Assembly (NCBI GenBank): GCA_955652255.1
Contig: CATPAW010000133.1
Span: 1 to 6,249, forward strand
Source of the DNA: an uncultured Chthoniobacterales bacterium
GTDB lineage: Bacteria; Verrucomicrobiota; Verrucomicrobiia; Chthoniobacterales; UBA10450
Direction: 5' to 3'
Length of the DNA stretch: 6,249 nt
Below are positions 1 through 6,099 of the stretch, in pieces. The first letter of the stretch is position 1; every line of letters begins with the position of its first letter. The notes under the pieces are model-generated. The model was not told where the DNA came from. It did no database searches and worked only from the letters and a program-made list of their open reading frames with translations. The translations under genes were made by a program, and so were the position numbers.

Positions 1-23
1 AAATTCGACCGTTCCCTTGGCTT

Positions 24-64
24 GGCTCAGGACAGGCGCCGACCCGCGCTCGGGTTGCATTTTT
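24..64 (+). terminator. possible intrinsic terminator of a gene left of the window
   Basis: A short hairpin is formed by GACCCG (41-46) and CGGGTT (51-56), with the loop CGCT. A run of five T follows at 60-64 after a three-base spacer. That is the layout of a weak rho-independent terminator reading rightward. No coding sequence ending upstream can be seen, because the window starts only about 40 bases earlier. If real, it separates an unseen plus-strand gene from the small membrane protein that starts at 86 or 101. Confidence 0.3.
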
Positions 65-100
65 GCTGACAAATCAAAGATCGACATGGAAAATGCAGGA

Positions 101-301
101 ATGAATTCACAAAAGGCTGGATTACGCGTCGCGAGCATAATTTTCGCGATTTTTGCGCTTGGCCATGCGGTACGGCTTTTCAAACACGCCAAAGTGCTGG
201 TTGCAACTCATCAGATACCGATGGAAGTGAGCTGGGTTGGGCTCATTATCGCTGCCGGACTCTGCATTTGGTTATGGCGACTCTCCTGCCGCGCGACGTG
301 A
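101..301 (+). CDS. small two-helix membrane protein, function unknown
   Basis: This is a 66-residue hypothetical integral membrane protein with no recognised enzymatic motif. It has a short polar N-terminus (MNSQKAGLR), a hydrophobic helix at about residues 10-25 (VASIIFAIFALGHAVRL), a basic and polar loop at about 26-42, and a second helix at about 44-61 (VSWVGLIIAAGLCIWLWRL) with a short basic tail. The loop HQIPMEVSW between the helices looks conserved in similar small proteins I associate with Verrucomicrobia, but this is from memory. The frame is open back to a TTG at 17. I prefer the ATG at 101 because the residues before it are low in hydrophobicity and cross a possible terminator hairpin. 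An ATG at 86 (MENAG) is the alternative. No good ribosome binding site decides between them. It lies 50 bases ahead of the protease-like gene and could be co-transcribed with it. Confidence 0.7.
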   Translation: MNSQKAGLRVASIIFAIFALGHAVRLFKHAKVLVATHQIPMEVSWVGLIIAAGLCIWLWRLSCRAT

Positions 302-351
302 CGAATTTTTAAAGCGGCGGCATCCGATATGGTCGCGGTGGCTAGTGGCAA

Positions 352-1482
352 ATGAAACACTCCCATCTCGCGCTCATTTCCGGATTTCTCCTGTTCGTTA
401 TTCTCGCGATTTCATGGTGTGGAAAAAAACCGAAAACTGAAGTAACCGGATTACCGACTCCGACTCAGACTTCCTCACCTTCCCCCTCTGCGGCGCTCTC
501 TCCATCCCCGAGCGCTTCCGCGACAGTCGCGCAGCTCTCCACGCCGCCGTCCAGCAAAACTTCCTCGCCCGAGTTTCAAAAAGTGGCGAGCAAAGTCGGG
601 CCTGCTGTAATTTTGGTCACGGTCTTCGATCGATCCGGGCGGCTACTGCGAACGGGAACCGGTTTCTTTATCTCCGAGGACGGTCGATTTGTCACGAACT
701 CGCATATTGTTGAGGGCGGCGCCAATGCCGTAGCAAAATCGGCAGACGGCAAAATCCGCAATGTGACCGGCGTTCTTACCTCGTCCGACGAACTCGATCT
801 CGCCGTGCTCAAGGCCGAAACAAAAACAGGCGTGCCATTTCTTCCTTTGAACAAAGTTTCCGAACGACAAACAGGCACATCAGTCGCGGTAATCGGAAGC
901 CCCCTAGTCGGCCGTGAACAGCCGCTCGCCGCTGCCACGATTTCCGCGCGAAGATCCGATCAGCGCGGAGACCGGCTAGAAACTTCGAATCCGATTTCAA
1001 ATGACGCCGAGGGTTCACCGGTTGTCGATGTAAACGGCGAAGTGCTTGGCATCGTGACACCGACGCGCGAGCATGGCGCGATTGGGGCCGTTGTGCGGCC
1101 CGCGAGCACCCTCGGATCATTGCTCGCGCAGATTAGATCAGACACGAAAGCTCGTTGGGCCGCGGCTAGCATCGAGTCTCCGTCGCCCCAACCAAACCCT
1201 TCTCCTCAGCCGTCCGCCAGAACAGCCGGGGACAATCGGAAATCGAAATTAACATACAATCCGGCACCGAGATATCCTCCGGAAGCGCGCCTCTCGCGTG
1301 TCAGTGGCTCGGGCCGTTTCCGCATCACTTTCAGCGCGGACGGCGCGGCGAGAGATGTCCGGATTATCGAATCAACCGGCAAACCCATTCTCGACCAAGC
1401 GGCGGCGGACTCGCTGCGGCAATGGAAATCCGAACCAGGCCACGAGTGGAGCGTGGTTGTTCCGATTACTTTTAAGCCGTAG
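352..1482 (+). CDS. anchored HtrA-like pseudoprotease with C-terminal TonB domain
   Basis: A 376-residue envelope protein. Residues 6-22 are a hydrophobic segment after a basic start. It may be a membrane anchor or a signal sequence; C23 sits in ISWC, a poor lipobox. Residues 30-72 form a Ser/Pro/Thr-rich linker. Residues about 74-262 match the trypsin-like fold of HtrA/DegP proteases (S1C): TGTGFFIS at 101-108, TNSH at 115-118 with the catalytic-type H118, and DELDLAVLK at 146-154 with D149. Where DegP has GNSGG, this protein reads DAEGS (218-222) in an ungapped alignment through VNGEVLGI. The catalytic serine is therefore replaced by E220, and proteolysis is unlikely. A second Pro-rich linker (276-289) leads to a TonB C-terminal domain (about 300-376) with PRYPPEA, the GSGRFRITFSADG strand, LDQAAADSLRQW and a terminal VVVPITFKP. 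No PDZ domain is present. The start codon has only a weak GGTGG at 337-341 upstream. Its role may be binding or scaffolding across the periplasm; its partner is unknown. Confidence 0.9.
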   Translation: MKHSHLALISGFLLFVILAISWCGKKPKTEVTGLPTPTQTSSPSPSAALSPSPSASATVAQLSTPPSSKTSSPEFQKVASKVGPAVILVTVFDRSGRLLRTGTGFFISEDGRFVTNSHIVEGGANAVAKSADGKIRNVTGVLTSSDELDLAVLKAETKTGVPFLPLNKVSERQTGTSVAVIGSPLVGREQPLAAATISARRSDQRGDRLETSNPISNDAEGSPVVDVNGEVLGIVTPTREHGAIGAVVRPASTLGSLLAQIRSDTKARWAAASIESPSPQPNPSPQPSARTAGDNRKSKLTYNPAPRYPPEARLSRVSGSGRFRITFSADGAARDVRIIESTGKPILDQAAADSLRQWKSEPGHEWSVVVPITFKP

Positions 1483-1498
1483 CCATCGCAACGGAAAT

Positions 1499-1624
1499 CC
1501 CAAGGGTCCAACATTCAAGCTCCAGGGAAGCTTCAATCACCCAAGGTTCCAAACTGCAAGACGCGCGGCATTCCTTTGGATTTGAAGTTTGGAATTTCCT
1601 TGGGTCTTGGAATTTGGAATTTCC
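1499..1624. repeat. orientation-flipping CCAAGG/TTCCAA repeat array
   Basis: The space between the two convergent genes is filled with degenerate short repeats. On the left, CCCAAGG-type units of 21 bases occur at 1499-1519 and 1540-1560, agreeing at 17 of 21 positions. On the right, the reverse-complement motif appears: TTTGGAATTTCC at 1588-1599 and again, exactly, at 1613-1624, and CCTTGGG at 1598-1604. The segment 1540-1553 is complementary to 1588-1604 except for three extra bases, so a long imperfect hairpin can form. Repeats built on GGAATTTGGAATTT are, from memory, common in intergenic DNA of Verrucomicrobia and Planctomycetes. No coding potential is seen here. Confidence 0.6.
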
Positions 1625-1625
1625 G

Positions 1626-1640
1626 CCCGCCTGAGGCGGG
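1626..1640. terminator. GC-rich hairpin between convergent genes, possible bidirectional terminator
   Basis: CCCGCCT (1626-1632) and AGGCGGG (1634-1640) are perfect complements around a single base, which in practice gives a six-pair stem with a TGA loop. The hairpin lies 6 bases beyond the purH stop codon and about 140 bases beyond the stop of the protease-like gene. Neither strand has a proper T run after it, so it is not a textbook intrinsic terminator. It may protect mRNA 3' ends, or be part of the neighbouring repeat array. Confidence 0.4.
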
Positions 1641-1646
1641 TAGATC

Positions 1647-3170
1647 TTAGTGGCGAAAATGCCGGATGCCGGTGAAGATCATCGCCATGCCGCGTTCGTT
1701 GGCGGCGGCAATCACTTCCTTGTCCCGCACTGAACCGCCCGGTTGAATGGCACAGGTCGCGCCCGCCTCGGCCGCGGCAATCAAACCATCGGGAAACGGA
1801 AAGAACGCATCGCTTGCCACGGCACTGCCTTTGAGCGAGAGGCCGCTCTCCTTCGCTTTCCAAATCGCGATGCGCGAAGCATCGATACGCGACATTTGAC
1901 CGGCGCCAATTCCCAGTGTGCGGTCGGGCCTGGCATAAACAATCGCATTCGATTTGACGTGCTTGACCACGCGCCATCCAAAAAGAATGGCCTTGAGTTC
2001 GCTTTTCGTGGGTTGACGTTCCGTCACGACATCTTGTGGGATCTCGTTTGCGCTGTCTGCGTCCTGTACAAGCAGTCCGCCGCAGACCGAGCGAATATCG
2101 ATTGTCGATCTTGTCTCGTCTGCCGGAGCCGTCAGACGAATGAGCCGCAGATTTTTTTTCTTCTGCAAAATGGTGCGCGCTTCTGCGTCGAAATCCGGCG
2201 CGACAATCACTTCGGAGAAAATTTCGCTGATCGTTTTCGCGAGCGGCTCATCGATTGTCCGGTTGCAAACGATGATGCCGCCAAATGGCGCCTGCTTGTC
2301 CGTCGCAAACGCCTTCTGCCAAGCCTTGCGCAGATCGAGATCGGAACCGACGCCGCACGGATTGGTGTGTTTTAAAATCGCAACTGTCGGCTGCTCGAAT
2401 TCTGCGATCAGATTCGTCGCTGCGCTGATGTCGAGAATGTTATTAAAAGAAAGTTCCTTGCCATGAAGTTTTTCATAATGTCGGTCGAAATCCCCGTAGA
2501 GCGCCGCGGCTTGGTGCGGATTCTCGCCGTAGCGCAGCCGAGCGACGAGCGGAAGCGAGATTGAAAATGATGCGTCGGTTGTTTGTTCCTTGTTCAGAAA
2601 ATTGCCGATGGCGCGGTCGTAATCGGAGCATTTGATGAAGGCTTTAATGGCCAGGTACTCGCGCAGTTTTAACGTCGTGGCGCCGTCGTTGTCGCGCATG
2701 TTTTCGAGCACGGCCTCGTAATCGGCCGGGTCGACAACGACCGTGACCGATTCATAATTCTTCGCGGCGCTGCGAACCATCGAGGGCCCGCCGATGTCGA
2801 TGTTCTCGATCGCTTCGGCCAGCGTCACGTTCGGTTTCGCGATAGTTTCTTCGAATGGATACAAATTCACCACCACCAGATCGATCGGCTCAAAACCGCA
2901 CTCGCGCGCTTCGGCTTCATGCTTCGGATCGCCCCGTTTGTAAAGCAATCCGCCGTGCACACGCGGGTGCAAAGTTTTGACCCGCCCTTCCAGCACCTCT
3001 GGAAATCCAGTGAAACTGGAGATCTCACGCGCTGGGATCTTTTCTTTTTTTAACAACTCCGCCGTTCCACCAGTGGAAATGACGTCCACGCCCTGGCGTT
3101 CAAGAGCGCGGGCCAACGACGCGATGCCGGTCTTATCCGAAACCGAAATCAATGCGCGCGCGATTTTCAT
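1647..3170 (-). CDS. purH: bifunctional AICAR formyltransferase / IMP cyclohydrolase
   Basis: PurH carries out the last two steps of de novo purine synthesis in the cytoplasm. It formylates AICAR with 10-formyl-tetrahydrofolate to FAICAR, then closes the ring to IMP. The 507-residue length is within the bacterial range, slightly under the E. coli protein. The cyclohydrolase domain (about 1-200) shows ISVSDK at 8-13, STGGTA at 32-37, GRVKTLHP at 62-69 and IDIGGPSMVRSAAKN at 124-138. K65, Y104, D125 and K137 are in the places of known active-site residues. The transformylase domain (about 205-507) shows RYGENPHQ at 213-220, LSFNNILD at 240-247, the catalytic KHTNPCG at 267-273 (K267, H268), VVKHVKSNAIVYA at 401-413 (N408), GIGAGQMSR, SDAFFPF and the usual terminal GIRHFRH. 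The segment APFGG at 294-298 varies from the common SAFGG. Both domains look active. The ATG at 3168 matches the normal N-terminus but lacks a Shine-Dalgarno site. It lies downstream of the AraC gene, after an 89-base repeat-filled gap. Confidence 0.98.
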   Translation of the reverse strand: MKIARALISVSDKTGIASLARALERQGVDVISTGGTAELLKKEKIPAREISSFTGFPEVLEGRVKTLHPRVHGGLLYKRGDPKHEAEARECGFEPIDLVVVNLYPFEETIAKPNVTLAEAIENIDIGGPSMVRSAAKNYESVTVVVDPADYEAVLENMRDNDGATTLKLREYLAIKAFIKCSDYDRAIGNFLNKEQTTDASFSISLPLVARLRYGENPHQAAALYGDFDRHYEKLHGKELSFNNILDISAATNLIAEFEQPTVAILKHTNPCGVGSDLDLRKAWQKAFATDKQAPFGGIIVCNRTIDEPLAKTISEIFSEVIVAPDFDAEARTILQKKKNLRLIRLTAPADETRSTIDIRSVCGGLLVQDADSANEIPQDVVTERQPTKSELKAILFGWRVVKHVKSNAIVYARPDRTLGIGAGQMSRIDASRIAIWKAKESGLSLKGSAVASDAFFPFPDGLIAAAEAGATCAIQPGGSVRDKEVIAAANERGMAMIFTGIRHFRH

Positions 3171-3175
3171 CTCAA

Positions 3176-3250
3176 CGTTAAAGAGTTAAAAAGGTTACAA
3201 GGTTAAAATGTAACGTTTGTAACGATGTAACTCTTCTAACCTTTTTAACG
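3176..3250. repeat. phased GTTA/TAAC palindromic array
   Basis: An AT-rich array fills the gap between purH and the AraC-type gene. Four TTA triplets start at 3178, 3186, 3195 and 3203. Five TAA triplets follow, starting at 3211, 3220, 3228, 3237 and 3246. Every step is 8 or 9 bases. The array reads as GTTA-type units up to the centre and as their reverse complement after it. The ends form a perfect 13-base inverted repeat, GTTAAAAAGGTTA at 3185-3197 with its complement at 3237-3249. It could act as the 5' leader of purH mRNA, a transcript end for the AraC gene, or a non-coding mobile repeat. The sequence alone does not decide this. Confidence 0.7.
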
Positions 3251-3259
3251 CGACGCCAG

Positions 3260-4204
3260 TCAGCGATCCAGAATGACGTTCTTCGCCGCCGGATAAAGCA
3301 CTGGGCAACAGCCGATGGTTTCGCAAAATGCCTTGCTGAAATGGCTGAGGCTCGAATAACCGACTTCTGTCGCGGCTTCAGTTACGTTGTAGCGTCCCGT
3401 GCGCAGCAGTTCGGCCGCGCGTTCCATTCGCAGATTGCGCAAGTATTGCGGAATAGTGAGGCCGACTTCGCGCGAGAAAATCCGGCTGAGATAAAAGGGG
3501 CTGCAGCCGACTTCCTGACCAAGTGCTTCGAGCGTGGGCGGGTTCGCCAAATCGCGCGCCAGCAGTTCTTTGGCCCGCTCGACGCGTTCACGCGCAACGC
3601 GTTTTTGGCGCATGCAAAAAAATTCCGGGTCCTTCGGCGCAAAGAGAAAATGCGCCATCAACTCGAGTGCCTTGCTTTGGTACCAAAGAATCTGCGCCGC
3701 TTTCGTCACTGGCGGCTCGGCCAGACTGGCCACGACATCGCGCTGTTGGATCGACATCGGACGGGCCGGCGCGACTACGCTTTCGTTTTTATCACCGAAA
3801 ATCACCCGTCGAATCTCCGGCTCCAAGTCGGCTTCGTTTTGCACAAACTGCTTTTCTAAATGTTCGCGGGAGAATTCTAGAGTGACAAACTGATGATGAT
3901 CGTGCGCCTGACGCGACGCGGGCACCGGCTCGTTCGCGATGGCGTAATAACCAGAGTTCCCCGGGTGATAATCGCTCCGCGTCCGTCCCTGAGCGCCGAC
4001 CGCGCCCCGACCGTTGAGGTTTAAACAAAACTCAAGGCTCCGTTGATGAAAACTGCGTCCCCAGTCGAGCGGCTGCGCGATGCGGAAATCATGCCACTCG
4101 ATGCTGACCCCAAGCCGATTGAAATCGCCGTAAAGCTGACGCCATCCCGGCGCCACTTCACTCCATGCTCCTTGTTCGGCTTGCGCCACTTCCTTTGAAA
4201 TCAT
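3260..4204 (-). CDS. AraC/XylS-family transcriptional regulator
   Basis: A 314-residue DNA-binding regulator. The N-terminal region (about 30-190) is a likely cupin-type sensing domain. It contains SLEFCLNLNGRG at 56-67 and the histidine cluster AHDHHQFVTLEF at 100-111, followed by a linker helix region. Residues 204-300 are the typical double helix-turn-helix. The first is in PTLEALGQEVGCSPFYLSRIF (223-243). The second is in NVTEAATEVGYSSLSHFSKAF (273-293), whose VGYSSLSHFS core is the family signature. The organisation resembles PchR-like regulators. The segment after the second helix reads GCCPVLYPA where the family usually has G-x-S-P-x-x-Y-R, so the C-terminal end is unusual. The ligand is unknown. 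The start codon lies 9 bases after the DUF5996 stop, with no Shine-Dalgarno site, which suggests co-transcription and perhaps translational coupling. It may regulate its own cluster. Confidence 0.93.
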   Translation of the reverse strand: MISKEVAQAEQGAWSEVAPGWRQLYGDFNRLGVSIEWHDFRIAQPLDWGRSFHQRSLEFCLNLNGRGAVGAQGRTRSDYHPGNSGYYAIANEPVPASRQAHDHHQFVTLEFSREHLEKQFVQNEADLEPEIRRVIFGDKNESVVAPARPMSIQQRDVVASLAEPPVTKAAQILWYQSKALELMAHFLFAPKDPEFFCMRQKRVARERVERAKELLARDLANPPTLEALGQEVGCSPFYLSRIFSREVGLTIPQYLRNLRMERAAELLRTGRYNVTEAATEVGYSSLSHFSKAFCETIGCCPVLYPAAKNVILDR

Positions 4205-4213
4205 CGCGTCTAA

Positions 4214-5176
4214 TTACAAATGCCGCCTCTCAGAAAGCAAGGAAGGTTTCACTTCTTTCAGCGCGTCCCGCTCCCACTTCCCGAGGGTGGACGCCGCGTC
4301 GTAAGTGCCTTGAGCGAACTCCAGAAGCACGGCGTCCGGCGAGTCTGCGGTGCGCACCGCATCGTACGGTAAAACAAATTCGTGCATGGTTGCGTTGTAC
4401 GAGGCCGCCTCCGGTTGCACTTTTGCTTTCGCAAATCCAGATGGCTCCGGATATGCATAGGAATAGAAGAGCGGCATCGGCGCAGCGGCGTTGCCTGGCC
4501 AGAAACCGAGGCTGCTCACTTCCTGCGAATAAGCTTCGCGCGTGATGGAGTCGGGCAAGTGCGGAATGCCGCCGGGATGCGGAGGCGCGGCGCGACCGGA
4601 GAATCGCGTCACAGCAAGATCGAAACTGCCCCAGAAAAAATGCACTGGGCTGCATTTGCCGCAGAAGCGCGAGCGGAATTCTTTGAAGACGCGATCGGCC
4701 TGAACGAGAACACGCCAGAATCGATTTGCGTAATCACGATCATAAGCGCGGTGGATTTCATCGCGCTCGAACGGAATCGGGTCGGGTAACTCATTCGGCG
4801 TGGTGTTGATCGCAACCGGCAGATTCAACTCATGCAAGATCGACATGAGCGCGTGATAAAATTCAGAAACACTCCGCGGTAGGAGTGGAATTTCGCGCCG
4901 CGCGCCATCAGCGGTTGCGATCGACAGCTTATGATCGATAAAATCGAATTCGATTTCGAATATTCTGGCCCCATGCGGAATCGGCGAAGTCGTCAGGCCG
5001 CGCGCCGTGACGTAAAGCGTGACGTGCCAGGAATGGTTCGTCCACGGAGTGAGCGCGAGCCGGACCTTGCCCACGATTTGCGTCCACATGTGAAGCGTGA
5101 CGCAAGTCTCGCTCCATTCCGGAAATGGCAGCGCCGGCCAGATTTCGTCGCGACTTTTGTTTTGAGGCGAAGTCAT
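4214..5176 (-). CDS. DUF5996 family protein
   Basis: A 320-residue protein that I recognise as a full-length member of DUF5996, a family of unknown function. Telling segments are WPALPFPEW at 13-21, TLHMWTQIVGKVRLAL at 27-42, the WHVTLYVTARGLTTSPIPHG run at 50-69, RVLVQADRVFKEFRSRF at 155-171, KCSPVHFFWGSFDLAVTRFSG at 174-194, REAYSQEVSSLGFWPG at 213-228 and YSYAYPEP at 238-245. The density of invariant-looking Trp, His and Phe residues suggests a substrate pocket, but no known catalytic motif is present. There is no signal peptide or membrane segment, so it is probably cytoplasmic. The ATG at 5174 puts the first conserved motif at residue 13, normal for the family. It lies 24 bases after the secreted-protein gene and 9 bases before the AraC gene. 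The domain call is from memory of the family pattern. Confidence 0.9.
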   Translation of the reverse strand: MTSPQNKSRDEIWPALPFPEWSETCVTLHMWTQIVGKVRLALTPWTNHSWHVTLYVTARGLTTSPIPHGARIFEIEFDFIDHKLSIATADGARREIPLLPRSVSEFYHALMSILHELNLPVAINTTPNELPDPIPFERDEIHRAYDRDYANRFWRVLVQADRVFKEFRSRFCGKCSPVHFFWGSFDLAVTRFSGRAAPPHPGGIPHLPDSITREAYSQEVSSLGFWPGNAAAPMPLFYSYAYPEPSGFAKAKVQPEAASYNATMHEFVLPYDAVRTADSPDAVLLEFAQGTYDAASTLGKWERDALKEVKPSLLSERRHL

Positions 5177-5200
5177 CTTTGTCGATCTTGCGGGTCCAGA

Positions 5201-5908
5201 TCAGTCCCGATTAATGAAATCCTGGAAGGAGCGGTGCACTCTTTGGAAGATGTCTCGCGCTTCGTCCTGAGCGCGGCGAAAAGCTTGTTTGATCCGCGCT
5301 TTGGTGCTGCTGATGATGCCGCCTCCATCTTCGGTGTCTCGTTTTGCGTCGCGATCGGTTTCCACTTCCTGCATGCTGGCCCCGGCGAACATTCCCTCGG
5401 TGCGCGTGACAGTGCCGCGGTTCGCTCCGATGTAAATGGCGCCGACCGGACGCGCGGATTCATTTTGCAACGTAACAATCCAGACGGGATCGCCGCGCTC
5501 ATCGGTGCGCAGCGCGTAACTGACAATCGCGAAGCGCGCGTTCGATTTTTCGGCGGTATGACTGGCGACGGCATAGGCGCCGTTGGAGTCGAGATTTAAG
5601 CGCGCGGTATTAATGGTGGCGCCTTCCGTAGAACCGGCGACCGAGCGAACCGGCGTGCGTTCGGACACAATGCGGTCGTTCGCGATTTCTATTTCTCGCA
5701 CCCCTCCGCGGGCGCGCGGATCGTCGAGAAGAATTTTCCAGGTCTTTGGTTGCGGAGTGCCGTCCACGCCCGTGACAGAAATAACATGGTTGACGAAATC
5801 GCGATTCAACCGCGTGCCGACTACGCGCAAAGCTTCATAAGCAGTGGCGTGTTCCTGCGCCAGCGCCGGCGTTACAATCAGCAGCAGCGCGGCCAACGTT
5901 TTCCACAT
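5201..5908 (-). CDS. secreted hypothetical protein with PepSY-like segment
   Basis: A 235-residue exported protein of unknown function. A clear type I signal peptide occupies residues 1-17, ending in the cleavage motif ALA before QEH. Residues about 95-130 hold NTARLNLDSNGAYAVA, an ordering helix or strand region. Residues 141-170 (PVWIVTLQNESARPVGAIYI and the following GANRGTVTRTEG) look like the second half of a PepSY domain, in which a W-x-V strand is followed by a VG-x-I-x-I strand and a TG-x-V turn. The C-terminus (about 203-235) is a charged amphipathic helix rich in Arg, Lys, Asp and Phe; before it lies a short acidic, Gly-rich stretch. The signal peptide fixes the ATG at 5906. No ribosome binding site is visible. 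It is the first gene of the minus-strand cluster, so the promoter should lie in 5909-6130, where a REP-like element also sits. The PepSY resemblance is weak. Confidence 0.88.
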   Translation of the reverse strand: MWKTLAALLLIVTPALAQEHATAYEALRVVGTRLNRDFVNHVISVTGVDGTPQPKTWKILLDDPRARGGVREIEIANDRIVSERTPVRSVAGSTEGATINTARLNLDSNGAYAVASHTAEKSNARFAIVSYALRTDERGDPVWIVTLQNESARPVGAIYIGANRGTVTRTEGMFAGASMQEVETDRDAKRDTEDGGGIISSTKARIKQAFRRAQDEARDIFQRVHRSFQDFINRD

Positions 5909-5965
5909 GTGCAGAACTGAACAACCGGTTGCAACGACTGTCCATCGCTTTCGCTGAAGACTTAC

Positions 5966-6032
5966 TCTGTAGGGGACGCTGTCAGCGTCCCGCTTAAATT
6001 CAAAACGGGAAGCAAACTGCTTCTCCTACAGA
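5966..6032. repeat. REP-like inverted doublet with GTAG heads
   Basis: The ends TCTGTAGG (5966-5973) and CCTACAGA (6025-6032) are perfect 8-base inverted repeats. Inside are two separate hairpins. GGGACGCTG and CAGCGTCCC (5973-5981 and 5983-5991) pair perfectly over nine bases. GAAGCA and TGCTTC (6009-6014 and 6018-6023) pair over six, extendable by a G-T and a G-C pair. Each hairpin is preceded on its own strand by the tetranucleotide GTAG. REP elements served by RAYT transposases have this head plus palindrome, and often occur as inverted pairs. The element lies between two divergent genes, so a terminator role is not expected. No transposase gene is in the window. Confidence 0.65.
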
Positions 6033-6081
6033 ATTGCAGCATCGGCAACTGTCGATTTAAGATGCGTTCGTTTTTTGCCTC

Positions 6082-6099
6082 CGGACTTGAATGAGTCCG
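6082..6099. repeat. short hairpin in the intergenic leader
   Basis: CGGACT (6082-6087) and AGTCCG (6094-6099) form a six-pair stem with a TGAATG loop, 32 bases ahead of the next plus-strand start codon. A T6 run lies before the stem on the plus strand (6071-6076), which is the wrong side for a rightward terminator; on the minus strand it would be a run of A. The role is unknown: it may be a leader structure of the downstream gene or chance. Confidence 0.3.

Noticed and set aside
17..100. TTG start at 17 giving a 94-residue version of the small membrane protein
   Set aside because: The extra 28 residues are polar, cross a possible terminator hairpin and have no ribosome binding site; the compact two-helix protein from 101 is more natural.
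409..423. Lipobox at C23 of the protease/TonB protein
   Set aside because: The motif I-S-W-C has Trp just before Cys, where Gly, Ala or Ser is expected, so lipoprotein processing is doubtful.
1499..1640. CRISPR array
   Set aside because: Units are degenerate, overlapping and of both orientations, with no constant repeat and no spacer-length regularity; no cas gene is near.
2152..2159. Run of eight T (eight A in purH) as a frameshift or slippage site
   Set aside because: The purH frame and conserved motifs continue normally on both sides; it only encodes a Lys-rich stretch in a variable loop.
1743..2375. Plus-strand open frame of 210 codons
   Set aside because: It lies wholly antisense within purH, whose motifs run unbroken through this region; the translation has no recognisable domain.
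3341..3859. Plus-strand open frames over the AraC gene
   Set aside because: They are antisense to a gene with a clear double helix-turn-helix; the composition is that of a GC-rich shadow frame.
4931..5599. Plus-strand open frame of 222 codons
   Set aside because: It is antisense across both the DUF5996 gene and the secreted-protein gene, and shows no domain, signal or start site.
5922..5931. Palindrome CAACCGGTTG as an operator for the AraC regulator
   Set aside because: A few 10-base palindromes are expected by chance in a window this size, and AraC proteins usually bind direct-repeat half-sites; nothing links it to the regulator.
6071..6099. Rho-independent terminator at the T6 run and hairpin
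   Set aside because: The T run precedes the stem on the plus strand and becomes A on the minus strand, so neither direction has stem followed by U tract.
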